A stretch of DNA of 64,000 bases from Ralstonia sp. ASV6 (GTDB taxonomy: Bacteria; Pseudomonadota; Gammaproteobacteria; Burkholderiales; Burkholderiaceae), in contig NZ_JAELUI010000002.1 of assembly GCF_016429285.1 (NCBI RefSeq), positions 1 to 64,000 on the forward strand. The letters are read 5' to 3'. The notes beneath the pieces were generated by a model that was not told the origin of the DNA, ran no database searches, and was given only the letters and a program-made list of their open reading frames with translations. The translations under genes and the position numbers were made by a program. Below are positions 24,657-33,065 of the stretch, in pieces (position 1 is the stretch's first letter; every line of letters begins with the position of its first letter).

Positions 24657-27600
24657 ATGGCGATTCTTCCGAATGGCAACGTCGTCTTGCTGCTGCATTG
24701 TGATAACGCCTCCGGCTCTACGGTCCTAGCCGACTCGTCGCAGTACACGCAGCTGGCCAAGTGCTATGGCACGTGCGCTATCAGCACGGTGCAGTCGATG
24801 TTTGGCGGCAGCTCGGTGAAGACCGGCAGTGCAAATGGCAGTTTCTTTGCCGTGGGCACCAACCAGACGATGGACTTCGGCGTCGCCGACTTCACGGTTG
24901 AGAGCTTCGTCTATCCGGTCTCGCAGGGGGCGGACGGCGGCGCGGTGTTCGGGCGCTGGGACGGCACAAACAACGACTTCCTGGTCGCGCGCAATAGCGA
25001 CGGCTCGCTTGGGGTGTACATCAACGGCGAGCTGTTGTTCTCGACGACGGCCGGCGACCTGGCGGTCAATGCCTTCGCTCACGTTGCGCTGGTGCGTTCG
25101 GCCGGCACCGTCACCCTGTACGTGGGAGGCATTGCTAAGGGCTCGGCTGCTTATGCGCTGGCCGTCAACTGCACGCATGGACTGCCGCTGTACTTCGGTC
25201 AGGGCAACCAGTCGGGCGGCAGCACCTGGTTCGAGGCGTACTACGACGAGATTCGGGTGACCAACGGCCTGGCGCAGTACACCGGCCCATTCACGCCTCC
25301 GACCACCGCCTTCGGTAGCGATGCCGCCCAGGTGCCGGACACGCAGATTTCTCTGCTGGTGCACGCTGACGGCGCACAGGGAGGTCAGATCACCGATAGC
25401 TCGATGTACCTGCACGCCATCTCTGGTTCTGCCCTGGTGGACACCGCTAACCCGAAGTTCGGCACCGGAGCCATCAAGTTCGCCAACAGCGGAGACTATG
25501 TATCGATTGCCGCCGACACGACGCTACAGTTCGGCACGGGGGATTTCACGGTTGAATTCTGGGTGAACCCCACGGGTAATGTGCCCAACGGCTTTGCTGT
25601 GATGATGGACTGGCGTCCCTCTGGCGGCTCCGGACAGTACCCGACGCTGCTCTTCTACCCCAACCTGCGGGTGGTGTTTTTCCAAAGCGAGCAGGATCGA
25701 ATCCTCGGACCAAATTTGCAGCCCAACACCTGGGCGCACATCGCGCTCTGCCGGGCCAGTGCCGTCACCACGTTGTACGTGAATGGGGTCTCGGCCGGCA
25801 CGTACAACGACCCGACTAACTACGGTATCGCCTCGGCGGTGGTGCTTGGTAAGGCCAGTCGGGACGGTAACGGCCAAGTGTACGGTTTGATGGATGAAAT
25901 CCGCGTTTCAAAAGGGATTGCGCGTTACAACTCGAACTTCACACCGCCGACGGCGGCGTTCACGGGCATGATCGGCGGCGGCCCCACCGACCCGAATTTT
26001 GCCAACGTGGCCCTGTTGATGCATTTTGAGGGGGGCAATGGCAGCACGTCCTTTGCCGATTCCAGCAGCAATAAGGTGTCGGTTACGCCCATCTCCTCGG
26101 CGGCGATTACGACTTCAAACAAGAAGTTCGGCAACTCTAGCGGTACTTTCGATGGCAGCTCCGGCATGGGAGTCCCTGGTTCCGCACTGCCTTTCGGCAG
26201 CCAGGACTGGACCTGGGAGTGCTGGTCGTATTGCACGGCTGTCGGGTCGAACAACTGCTTTATGCGCGGTGATGACGGGGCGTCCAACAACGCCAAGGAA
26301 CAGAGCCTGGTCATTCGCGTTGCCGGCAACCAGTACGTGTTGACCGTCAATACCTCAGTTGTCATTCTGAGCAGCACGAACTCCAGCCTGTTGAAGGCCA
26401 ATCAGTGGCAGCACATCGCAGTGGTGCGCCAAGGCACGACCATCAATTGGTACATAGACGGCCAACTGGCGGTGAGTGGCAACTACAGCGGCAGCATCCC
26501 GGTCCCGGTCCAGTACAAGATCGGCATGGACGCCTACAACGCCTCGTCCGGCAACAGTTTCCACGGACAGATGGATGATGTGCGGGTGACTATTGGGGTG
26601 GCTCGGTACCTCGCAGATTTCACTCCCCCCACCGCCACGTTCCCGGACGCAGGCCCGGCAGGTAGTGGTGACCCCAATTACAGCAGCGTGGCCTTACTGA
26701 TGCACTGCGATGGGGAAGCAGGTAGCACGGTATTCACGGACAGTGGACCGAATGCCCTGGCACTCACCGCCTATGGCTCTGCTGCCATCAGCACTTCGCA
26801 GAGCAAGTTCGGTGGTGCTTCGTTGGCATTGAACGGTAGCAGCGCAGTGTACGGCACCACGTACAGCCCAGCGCTGTGCGTGACTGCTGTGTCCACCAGC
26901 TTCACGGTGGAATGCTGGGCCTATCTGAACAACACCAGTGGTGACCCCTACCTGGTCACGGCGAACTCCTCCAATGGATCGGGCCGTTGGGCTATGCAGG
27001 TGCTGGGTGGAAAGGTGGCGTTTTATTCGGGGGGTTCTGGCAACAACGCCGGCAGTGTATCGGTGCCCACTGGGCAATGGGCGCACCTGGCTGTGTCTTT
27101 CGATTCCAGTACGAACACGATCAGGACGTTCGTGAACGGGGTGATGGACCTTAATGCCGTCGTGTCGCTCGTCAACAGCTCGGCACCCATGCGGGCGGAG
27201 ATTGGTTCGGCGTTCTTCAACAGCAGCAACTACGCGAATGGTTACCTGGATGACATCCGGGTGACGAAGGGCGTGTGCCGGTACACCGCTTCCTTCACCC
27301 CGCCTGCTGCTGCGTTCCCAGATTCGGCTGGCACGGGAGTAGGTGACCCGAACTACGCCAACGTGCTGCTGTTGCTGCATGCGGAGGGGAGCTACACCGA
27401 CAATTCGCCCTCCCCGTTGACGGGCACGCCCAACAGCGGTGTGACCCTGGCTACCGACAAGACCAAGTTTGGCAGCGGCAGCTTCAAGTTCAGTGGTGGT
27501 CTGCTGACATTCCCGGGGGCTACGCTCTACCAGGCAATGGCATCGGCCACCTTCACGTTCGAAGCCTGGGTGTACCCGCTGAGCACCAGCAGTTACCAAC

Positions 27601-29048
27601 GGATCATGAGCTTCAATAGCGGGACGGCGGCGAACAACCAATACTCCGTATCGTTGGACGTGGACACCGCCGGCAATCTCGTTGCCCAGACTTTTAACGG
27701 AGGCAACGCCAACCGTGTAGCCGGGGGCAGCGTGCCTGCGGGGCAATGGACGCATGTGGCGCTGGTGGTGAACAACGGGGTGCTGATGGGTTTCAGCAGC
27801 GGCGTCCAGACCGGTAGCTTGTCAGCGGCGAATACCAACAGCATCTCGGATGGCACGCTGTGTCTGGGGGCCGATCTGAACGGAACCTCATACCCGTTCA
27901 ACGGCTACATGGACGAGGTTCGGTTCACCAAAGGCGTGGCTCGCTATACCGCGACGTTCACCCCTCCGACAGCTCCTTTCCCCAGTGTAGGGACCGGCAA
28001 TGGCGACCCCTATGCCAGCAACGTGTCGCTGCTGCTGCACTGTGACGGCGCGAACAACAGCACTTCGTTCACCGATACGTCGTCCTATGGCCATACGGTG
28101 ACTGCATACGGCAACTGCATGGTCAGCGCGACGAACCCGAAATTCGGTAGTGGCTGCTGCCTGTCGCAGGGAGCCTGGGCGGATCACTTGGAGATCGCCG
28201 CCGGCAACGGCCCAGAGTTCGACCTGTCCAATGGCGACTTCACCATCGAAGGCTGGATGCTGATCACCGGCCTGGGGGCTTCGGGTGGCGCGCTCGTCAG
28301 TCGGTGGGGGATCGGTCCCAGCACAAATGCTGACTGGATTGTCTACGTGGATTCGAGCCGTCAGCTTGGCTTCTTTGTCAACGGCAGCCAAGTTATTCCC
28401 GACACATCGGCCACGGCCATGCCGGTGGACACGAACTACCACCACGTGGCTGTGACCCGTCAGGGCAGCACGATCCGCCTGTTTCTCGACGGTAAGCAGA
28501 TCGGCTCGGCCACGTTCACGGGCACCGTCCAGAACTCGGCCGGCCAGCCAATCCGCACGCACGTGTGGAATGACACGGTGAACAGCCGCTTGGATGGCCG
28601 TATCGACGAGATTCGCATCACCAAGGGCGTGGCGCGCTATACGGCGGATTTCACGGTACCGACCACCGCCTTCCCCGACCCCGGCGTGGCTCCGGTGATC
28701 CAGAAGTACACCAAGTTCATCGGCACTCAATCGCGCCTGGTGAAGAACATCCGCAGCCTGGCGCCAGGCAATACCAGCCGCATCTTCCGTACGCACCGTG
28801 TCACCGACTACTACGACGGCGGATCGAAGCCGATCGCCGGCAAGGTCACAGTAAATGACAACCCAGACAGTCGGATGGTGCGGCTGTTCGACCTGCGAAG
28901 CGCGCGTCTCCTGCGTGTCACCTGGAGCGCGCCTGATGGCACGTATTCGTTTCCAGGCATGGACCCTAACCGCGACTATTTCGTGGTTGGTCACGACTAC
29001 ACGAAGACGTTTAACGCGGTGATCCAAGACCGGGTGAGGCCCGCATGA
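24657..29048 (+). CDS. giant tail protein with six tandem LamG-type domains, likely receptor binding
   Basis: The 1463-aa protein has six LamG/concanavalin-like jellyroll domains of about 222 residues. Each begins with an LLxHxDG-type motif (near residues 10, 231, 453, 680, 903 and 1124) and ends with DEIRVTKGVARYTADFTPP or a close variant. FTVEGWxxP and WTHVALV strands recur in each. Residues about 1345-1463 form a different, carboxypeptidase-regulatory-like beta domain (GKVTVNDNP, RLLRVTWSAPDGTYSFPGM). LamG domains bind glycans, so host recognition is the likely role. The next gene overlaps it by 4 nt. Confidence 0.88.
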   Translation: MAILPNGNVVLLLHCDNASGSTVLADSSQYTQLAKCYGTCAISTVQSMFGGSSVKTGSANGSFFAVGTNQTMDFGVADFTVESFVYPVSQGADGGAVFGRWDGTNNDFLVARNSDGSLGVYINGELLFSTTAGDLAVNAFAHVALVRSAGTVTLYVGGIAKGSAAYALAVNCTHGLPLYFGQGNQSGGSTWFEAYYDEIRVTNGLAQYTGPFTPPTTAFGSDAAQVPDTQISLLVHADGAQGGQITDSSMYLHAISGSALVDTANPKFGTGAIKFANSGDYVSIAADTTLQFGTGDFTVEFWVNPTGNVPNGFAVMMDWRPSGGSGQYPTLLFYPNLRVVFFQSEQDRILGPNLQPNTWAHIALCRASAVTTLYVNGVSAGTYNDPTNYGIASAVVLGKASRDGNGQVYGLMDEIRVSKGIARYNSNFTPPTAAFTGMIGGGPTDPNFANVALLMHFEGGNGSTSFADSSSNKVSVTPISSAAITTSNKKFGNSSGTFDGSSGMGVPGSALPFGSQDWTWECWSYCTAVGSNNCFMRGDDGASNNAKEQSLVIRVAGNQYVLTVNTSVVILSSTNSSLLKANQWQHIAVVRQGTTINWYIDGQLAVSGNYSGSIPVPVQYKIGMDAYNASSGNSFHGQMDDVRVTIGVARYLADFTPPTATFPDAGPAGSGDPNYSSVALLMHCDGEAGSTVFTDSGPNALALTAYGSAAISTSQSKFGGASLALNGSSAVYGTTYSPALCVTAVSTSFTVECWAYLNNTSGDPYLVTANSSNGSGRWAMQVLGGKVAFYSGGSGNNAGSVSVPTGQWAHLAVSFDSSTNTIRTFVNGVMDLNAVVSLVNSSAPMRAEIGSAFFNSSNYANGYLDDIRVTKGVCRYTASFTPPAAAFPDSAGTGVGDPNYANVLLLLHAEGSYTDNSPSPLTGTPNSGVTLATDKTKFGSGSFKFSGGLLTFPGATLYQAMASATFTFEAWVYPLSTSSYQRIMSFNSGTAANNQYSVSLDVDTAGNLVAQTFNGGNANRVAGGSVPAGQWTHVALVVNNGVLMGFSSGVQTGSLSAANTNSISDGTLCLGADLNGTSYPFNGYMDEVRFTKGVARYTATFTPPTAPFPSVGTGNGDPYASNVSLLLHCDGANNSTSFTDTSSYGHTVTAYGNCMVSATNPKFGSGCCLSQGAWADHLEIAAGNGPEFDLSNGDFTIEGWMLITGLGASGGALVSRWGIGPSTNADWIVYVDSSRQLGFFVNGSQVIPDTSATAMPVDTNYHHVAVTRQGSTIRLFLDGKQIGSATFTGTVQNSAGQPIRTHVWNDTVNSRLDGRIDEIRITKGVARYTADFTVPTTAFPDPGVAPVIQKYTKFIGTQSRLVKNIRSLAPGNTSRIFRTHRVTDYYDGGSKPIAGKVTVNDNPDSRMVRLFDLRSARLLRVTWSAPDGTYSFPGMDPNRDYFVVGHDYTKTFNAVIQDRVRPA

Positions 29049-29473
29049 CGCTGAATTTTGCCCAGACGGTTCTCACGGATCGCTTGCAAGCCCTGACCCG
29101 TGCGCTTGATGCCGACACTGCACCTGGACGCATCAACCTCTACAGTGGCCCGCGTCCGGCGCCAGGGGCGAATGTCACCAGCCAAACACTGCTGGCGTCC
29201 ATCCCGTTCCAAAAACCCAGCTCTGGCGGCGTCGTTAACAACGTGCTGACGTTGAACTATGTGGCCGGCCCGGTCCTGGCCGTGGGCACGGGCGTCGCTG
29301 TTTGGGCTCGCTTTGTCTCCGGCGGCGGGGGATACGTTGCTGACATGGATGTGTCGCCCGTCCTGATGCCGGACGGGCTGCCAGGCACATCTGAAATCCA
29401 ACTCGACAACACGCAGATATATGCCGGCGGCTCGGTCACCATCCGAGACGTTGCGAAGCTGACGGAGCTTTGA
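29045..29473 (+). CDS. tail protein of unknown function, 142 aa
   Basis: The gene starts inside the stop region of the LamG gene (ATGA overlap). The product begins with a helix (RLQALTRALDADTAPGRINLYSG) followed by beta strands. This pattern recurs in small proteins beside phage tail fibres, but I cannot assign a function. Confidence 0.65.
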   Translation: MTLNFAQTVLTDRLQALTRALDADTAPGRINLYSGPRPAPGANVTSQTLLASIPFQKPSSGGVVNNVLTLNYVAGPVLAVGTGVAVWARFVSGGGGYVADMDVSPVLMPDGLPGTSEIQLDNTQIYAGGSVTIRDVAKLTEL

Positions 29474-29477
29474 GTCG

Positions 29478-31406
29478 ATGCCTGGCTATACCCCGTCCAC
29501 CGATCTGGATTTCCACGGCGCGTACACACCGCCTGCAGGGAATGCAGTCGACCTGGCCATGCCCGCGTCGGGCGGCCCGGTTGCGAATCGTGGGTCGGTG
29601 CACCTGGTGTACGCCAAGCCAGTGCTGGCAATCGCCGCAACGGTCGCCAAGCCCCCTAATCGTGACGCACACCTGGTGATGGTTAAGGCCGCGCCGGTAC
29701 TGCGCGTGGTGGCGCACTACGACCTGTTGGTGACGCGGCCGTTTGGCCCGGAAGTGCACGTCCGCCATCAATCCGCGATCCGCACGCGGGCAGACACACG
29801 GGGCGAGTACCAGGTCGGCACGCCGGCGTCGGCCGACGTCGTCACCGAGTGGAACACGGCGCAGAAGCTGGCAGACGCGGTCGTGCGCGACGAGTGGCAA
29901 AGCTCAACTCCGCACAAGGTGGTCGGCCTTCTGCAGCACCAAGTCGCTAAACCGCTGGCTGGCAATGCCATCGGCGGCAAGTTCGTTGACCTGGTGCCGC
30001 ACAAGCCCCTGTCGCGGGTGCGCTGGCAGAAGGCACAGCCGGGCAACACCTCCGCCATAGGTTTCCGCCACCAGCAAGGCGCCCCGATCAAGCGCACGTC
30101 GGCCGAGCCATGGCAGATGGCCAAGCCATTTGGCGGCTCTCCCATGCTCATGACGTCCAAGGTGGGCACGCCATTCTCGGCGCTGGACCGCGTGCGCTGG
30201 CAAGGCAGCCGGCAGGCGCCGGCTGGAAAAGAAGACGACAGTAAGCCACCGGTTAAGCCGCCGTACCAGGGTACGGGCGACCTAGTGTTTATCTGCCCGT
30301 GGCTGGACTACGCCGGTGACGACGTGCTGCTCAAGTTCGGCAAATACCCCTGCAAGGAAGCCGAGCCAAAACCACCAGGCTCCACCATCGTGGTGCCTGT
30401 TAAGAGGGTCTATATCGTGATCAACAACGTGCTGCTGCGGCGGGTTGACGGCAACGTGGAGCTGCCGACCACCTCCCTGTCGCTGACCATCGAGGCAGAC
30501 GGCTGGACTTGGGGCTTTAACGCGTCCATCGAGCGAAGCGCAGAGGATGCGGTGGCCCCAGCAAGCGACGGCACGCCCGTCGAGCTGGAGGCGGTCATCA
30601 ATGGTACGGCGTACCGCCTGCTGGCCGACAAACGACGGCGCGACCGCGAGTTTGGCAAGGCCGTCGTACGCGTTACCGGTCGTGGCAAGTCGGGCATCTT
30701 GGATGCACCGGATGCGCGAATCATGAGCTTTACCAACACGCAGGCCCGCACTGCACAGCAGCTCATGAATGACGCGCTGACCATCAACGGCGCCAGCATC
30801 GGTTGGGCCGTCGACTGGCGCCTGACTGACTGGCTGGTGCCCGCCGGTGCTTGGGTCCACCAGGGCACCTACAAGACCGCTCTGCAGGCCATTGCAGGCG
30901 CTGCAGGTGCCTACATCCAGCCAGACCCGTCCCTGGCCAAGCTGGTGGTGCTACCGCGTTATCCCGTGGCGCCGTGGAACTGGGGCACCGTGACGCCCGA
31001 TATCGTGTTGCCGTCCGACGTCACCAGCCGAGAGGGAGTCGAGGACGTGCGCCTCCCGCGCTACAACCGTGTATTCGTCTCCGGCCAGGCTCAGGGCATT
31101 CTTGGCCAGGTCACCCGTGCCGGCACGGATGGCAGCATCGAGGCCCCCATGGTCACCGATGCGCTGATCACGCATGCAGACGCGGCGCGCCAGCGTGGCC
31201 TGGCCATCCTGGGCGACACCGGCAACCAGGCTCTGTTGTCCCTGCGCCTGCCAGTCCTGCCGGAGACCGGAATCATCACGCCGGGCAAGTTTGTGCAATA
31301 CGTCGACGAAGGCGTGACCCGCATCGGCATCGTGCGCGGCACGTCGGTCGACGTGGGCATGCCCGAGATCTGGCAAACCATTGGAGTGGAAACCCATGTT
31401 TCTTAA
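29478..31406 (+). CDS. tail hub/baseplate-like protein, 642 aa
   Basis: Residues 1-250 are low-complexity (VRWQKAQPG, PHKPLSRVRWQ). From about residue 310 there is a beta-rich region resembling phage hub proteins: VYIVINNVLLRRVDG, LSLTIEADGWTWGFNASIE, then GTYKTALQAIAGAAGAYIQPD and a C-terminal PGKFVQYVDEGVTRIGIV. It overlaps the next gene by 11 nt. The hub role is inferred from these patterns and from position. Confidence 0.7.
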   Translation: MPGYTPSTDLDFHGAYTPPAGNAVDLAMPASGGPVANRGSVHLVYAKPVLAIAATVAKPPNRDAHLVMVKAAPVLRVVAHYDLLVTRPFGPEVHVRHQSAIRTRADTRGEYQVGTPASADVVTEWNTAQKLADAVVRDEWQSSTPHKVVGLLQHQVAKPLAGNAIGGKFVDLVPHKPLSRVRWQKAQPGNTSAIGFRHQQGAPIKRTSAEPWQMAKPFGGSPMLMTSKVGTPFSALDRVRWQGSRQAPAGKEDDSKPPVKPPYQGTGDLVFICPWLDYAGDDVLLKFGKYPCKEAEPKPPGSTIVVPVKRVYIVINNVLLRRVDGNVELPTTSLSLTIEADGWTWGFNASIERSAEDAVAPASDGTPVELEAVINGTAYRLLADKRRRDREFGKAVVRVTGRGKSGILDAPDARIMSFTNTQARTAQQLMNDALTINGASIGWAVDWRLTDWLVPAGAWVHQGTYKTALQAIAGAAGAYIQPDPSLAKLVVLPRYPVAPWNWGTVTPDIVLPSDVTSREGVEDVRLPRYNRVFVSGQAQGILGQVTRAGTDGSIEAPMVTDALITHADAARQRGLAILGDTGNQALLSLRLPVLPETGIITPGKFVQYVDEGVTRIGIVRGTSVDVGMPEIWQTIGVETHVS

Positions 31407-31620
31407 CCCCTATCGCCTTCTGCTCAACCTGCTGCCCGATCCCGCGCTGCAGGTCGGCAAAGTCATCACGATCACGGGTGGCGTGGCTGCCATTCAACTG
31501 CCAGGCGGCGGCATGGCATCGGCGCGTGGCGATGCCGCGCCTAACGATTGGGTGTTCTTCAGGGATGGGCGGATCGAGGGCAAGGCCCCGACGCTGCCGG
31601 TGGAGGTAATCGAGGTTTGA
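31396..31620 (+). CDS. small tail protein, 74 aa
   Basis: The ATG at 31,396 lies within the end of the hub gene; a TTG at 31,381 would add five residues. The product has a hydrophobic N terminus (PYRLLLNLLPDP) and small beta segments (GKVITITGGVAAIQLPGGG). It is probably a tail-tip accessory. It is the last tail gene before the right-end modification genes. Confidence 0.65.
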   Translation: MFLNPYRLLLNLLPDPALQVGKVITITGGVAAIQLPGGGMASARGDAAPNDWVFFRDGRIEGKAPTLPVEVIEV

Positions 31621-31633
31621 GTGAAGAGGGCGA

Positions 31634-31659
31634 CGGCCAGGTGCGCTAACACCAGGCCG
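31634..31659 (+). other. hairpin in leader of the methyltransferase gene
   Basis: CGGCC-A-GGTG pairs with CACC-A-GGCCG around a 6-nt loop, with one A-A mismatch. It lies in the 147-bp gap before the methyltransferase gene. No T-run follows, so it may be a leader hairpin rather than a terminator. Confidence 0.4.
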
Positions 31660-31767
31660 CCATCCTGACCCACAGAATCAAGCTGTGAGCCAAGACCAAG
31701 GCCCCCTGCCATGTCGACATAGCGGGCGGAGCCTATCAGTTTTTAACCATGTTAAACAGGCTTGCAC

Positions 31768-32565
31768 ATGTATCAGAATGCTGTTCCGGTTGTGCCTTGG
31801 ATTGGTGGAAAGCGGCGCCTTGCCGACAAGCTGCTGCCGTTGTTCCCCGAGCATGAGTGCTACGTCGAGGTGTTTTGCGGCGGCGCTGCGCTGTATTTCC
31901 TGCGCCAGGTGCCGGCGGCCGTCGAGGTGTTAAACGACATCAACGGCGACCTGGTCAACCTGTACCGCGTCGTGCAGCACCACCTGGAGGAGTTTGTCCG
32001 GCAGTTCAAATGGGCGCTGTCGTCACGCCAGGTGTTCAAGTGGCTGCAGATGACCAATCCCGTGACGCTGACCGATATCCAGCGCGCGGCGCGGTTCTTC
32101 TACCTGCAGCACCACGCCTTTGGTGGCAAGGTCGACGGCCAGTCTTACGGCACGGCCACCACGGCCCCGATGGTCAACCTCCTGCGCATCGAGGAAAACC
32201 TGTCGGCTGCCCATCTGCGCCTGGCAGCGACCAACATCGAGAACCTATCCTGGACCGAGTGTGTGCGGCGCTATGACCGCCCGCATACGTTCTTCTACAT
32301 GGACCCGCCGTACTGGCAAACCGAGGGCTACGGCGTGCCGTTCGGCTTCGAGAACTACGTGGAGATGGCCGAGCTGATGCGGACCTGCAAGGGGCGCGTG
32401 ATGGTGTCCATCAACGACCACCCGGATATCCGGCGCGTGTTTGAGGGGCACCACGTGGCCGAGCTGGACATCAAGTACAGCCTAGGCCAGGCGCATGGGA
32501 AGCCGCAGACCAGCGGCGAGCTGGTGATCACCAACTGGAAGCCGGGCGACGGCTGCCTGTTTTAA
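31768..32565 (+). CDS. phage DNA N6-adenine methyltransferase (Dam-like, class alpha)
   Basis: The ATG at 31,768 is preferred (AGG 8 nt upstream); a TTG at 31,762 would add two residues. The 265-aa protein has the WIGGK motif (11-15), the SAM-binding region VEVFCGGAALYF (33-44), NDIN (56-59) and the catalytic DPPYW at 179-183. It should methylate adenine in a short target, protecting phage DNA. The target cannot be read from sequence. Its position at the right end matches that of mom in Mu. Confidence 0.9.
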   Translation: MYQNAVPVVPWIGGKRRLADKLLPLFPEHECYVEVFCGGAALYFLRQVPAAVEVLNDINGDLVNLYRVVQHHLEEFVRQFKWALSSRQVFKWLQMTNPVTLTDIQRAARFFYLQHHAFGGKVDGQSYGTATTAPMVNLLRIEENLSAAHLRLAATNIENLSWTECVRRYDRPHTFFYMDPPYWQTEGYGVPFGFENYVEMAELMRTCKGRVMVSINDHPDIRRVFEGHHVAELDIKYSLGQAHGKPQTSGELVITNWKPGDGCLF

Positions 32566-32581
32566 CCGAAGGGAGAGCCGC

Positions 32582-32776
32582 ATGCGCTGGTGCAGCTATT
32601 GTGGAGGGGGGCATCCGGTCGATCTATGCCCGAAGACCTGGGGAGGGAGTGCCAGGCGCATCACTCTGCGTTGTGGCTATTGCGGCTCCAGCGGCCATGT
32701 CACGGACTTCTGCCCGAAGACTGCCGCCGGCGCCGGCAACCGTCGCGCGAACCCGGCCGGCGAGTTCATCGACTAG
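32582..32776 (+). CDS. 64-aa protein with two CCHC zinc knuckles
   Basis: The product contains two zinc knuckles: CSYCGGGHPVDLC (C-x2-C-x3-H-x4-C) and CGYCGSSGHVTDFC (C-x2-C-x4-H-x4-C, the retroviral nucleocapsid spacing). Each is followed by PKT. Such knuckles bind single-stranded nucleic acid. The gene is 16 nt after the methyltransferase with a GGGAG site. In Mu, the zinc-binding Com protein controls translation of the modification gene mom; a similar link here is inferred, and the gene order is reversed. Confidence 0.8.
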   Translation: MRWCSYCGGGHPVDLCPKTWGGSARRITLRCGYCGSSGHVTDFCPKTAAGAGNRRANPAGEFID

Positions 32777-32800
32777 GCGTAGAATTCAGCCGCGCAAGAT

Positions 32801-32845
32801 GCCAAATCGCGCGCAAAACAAGGCCAAATCGCGCGCGACGTTACA
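32801..32845. other. probable prophage right end with two 22-bp transposase-site repeats
   Basis: A 22-bp unit starting GCCAAATCGCGCGC occurs twice in tandem (32,801 and 32,823), identical over the first 14 bases. Mu right ends carry adjacent 22-bp MuA-binding sites R1/R2, so this spacing fits. Mu-type ends finish in CA; GTTACA at 32,840-32,845 is the likeliest terminus. The matching left end is off-window, so the exact base is unproven. Confidence 0.65.
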
Positions 32846-32847
32846 CT

Positions 32848-32973
32848 GCCCTAGATGGCGCCTTGAATTTGTGTAAGCGGGCGGAAAAAAGACGGGGAAC
32901 TGTCTGAGCGAAGCGAGTTTTCCCCGTCTCCGCCCGGTTACACAAATTCAAGGGATGGGTCGCCATCTTGGGC
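32848..32973. repeat. 126-bp palindromic chromosomal element
   Basis: Arms GCCCTAGATGGCG (32,848-32,860) and CGCCATCTTGGGC (32,961-32,973) pair with one mismatch. Inside, 16 bp pair perfectly (32,861-32,876 with 32,938-32,953), then GGGCGGA/TCCGCCC, then GACGGGGA/TCCCCGTC, with a run of A bulged out. It is a long cruciform-capable element next to the phage end, similar in style to intergenic repeats of Burkholderiales. Confidence 0.75.
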
Positions 32974-32991
32974 GCGCCTTTCTTTGCTTAC

Positions 32992-33013
32992 TTTCTTTGG
33001 CAAGACAAAGAAA
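32992..33013. repeat. TTTCTTTG hairpin element
   Basis: TTTCTTTG and CAAAGAAA pair across a 6-nt loop, with an extra TTTCTTTG copy just upstream (32,979-32,986). I recall similar TTTCTTTG-rich intergenic repeats in Burkholderiales genomes. It lies downstream of the minus-strand MFS gene and may help end that transcript. No other function is evident between here and 33,065. Confidence 0.5.
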
Positions 33014-33065
33014 ATGAGTCAGCCCCGGCAGGGGATGAAACAAGGGACGCACCAGCAACACAAAC

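Noticed and set aside
1-32845. Contractile (Mu/BcepMu-like) tail
   Set aside because: No sheath protein or baseplate wedge set; one tube-like gene plus chaperone and tape measure fit a non-contractile tail.
32853-32968. Palindrome as part of the phage end
   Set aside because: Mu-type ends are direct repeats of transposase sites ending in CA, and the palindrome's two arms are continuous with the chromosomal side; kept as a host element.
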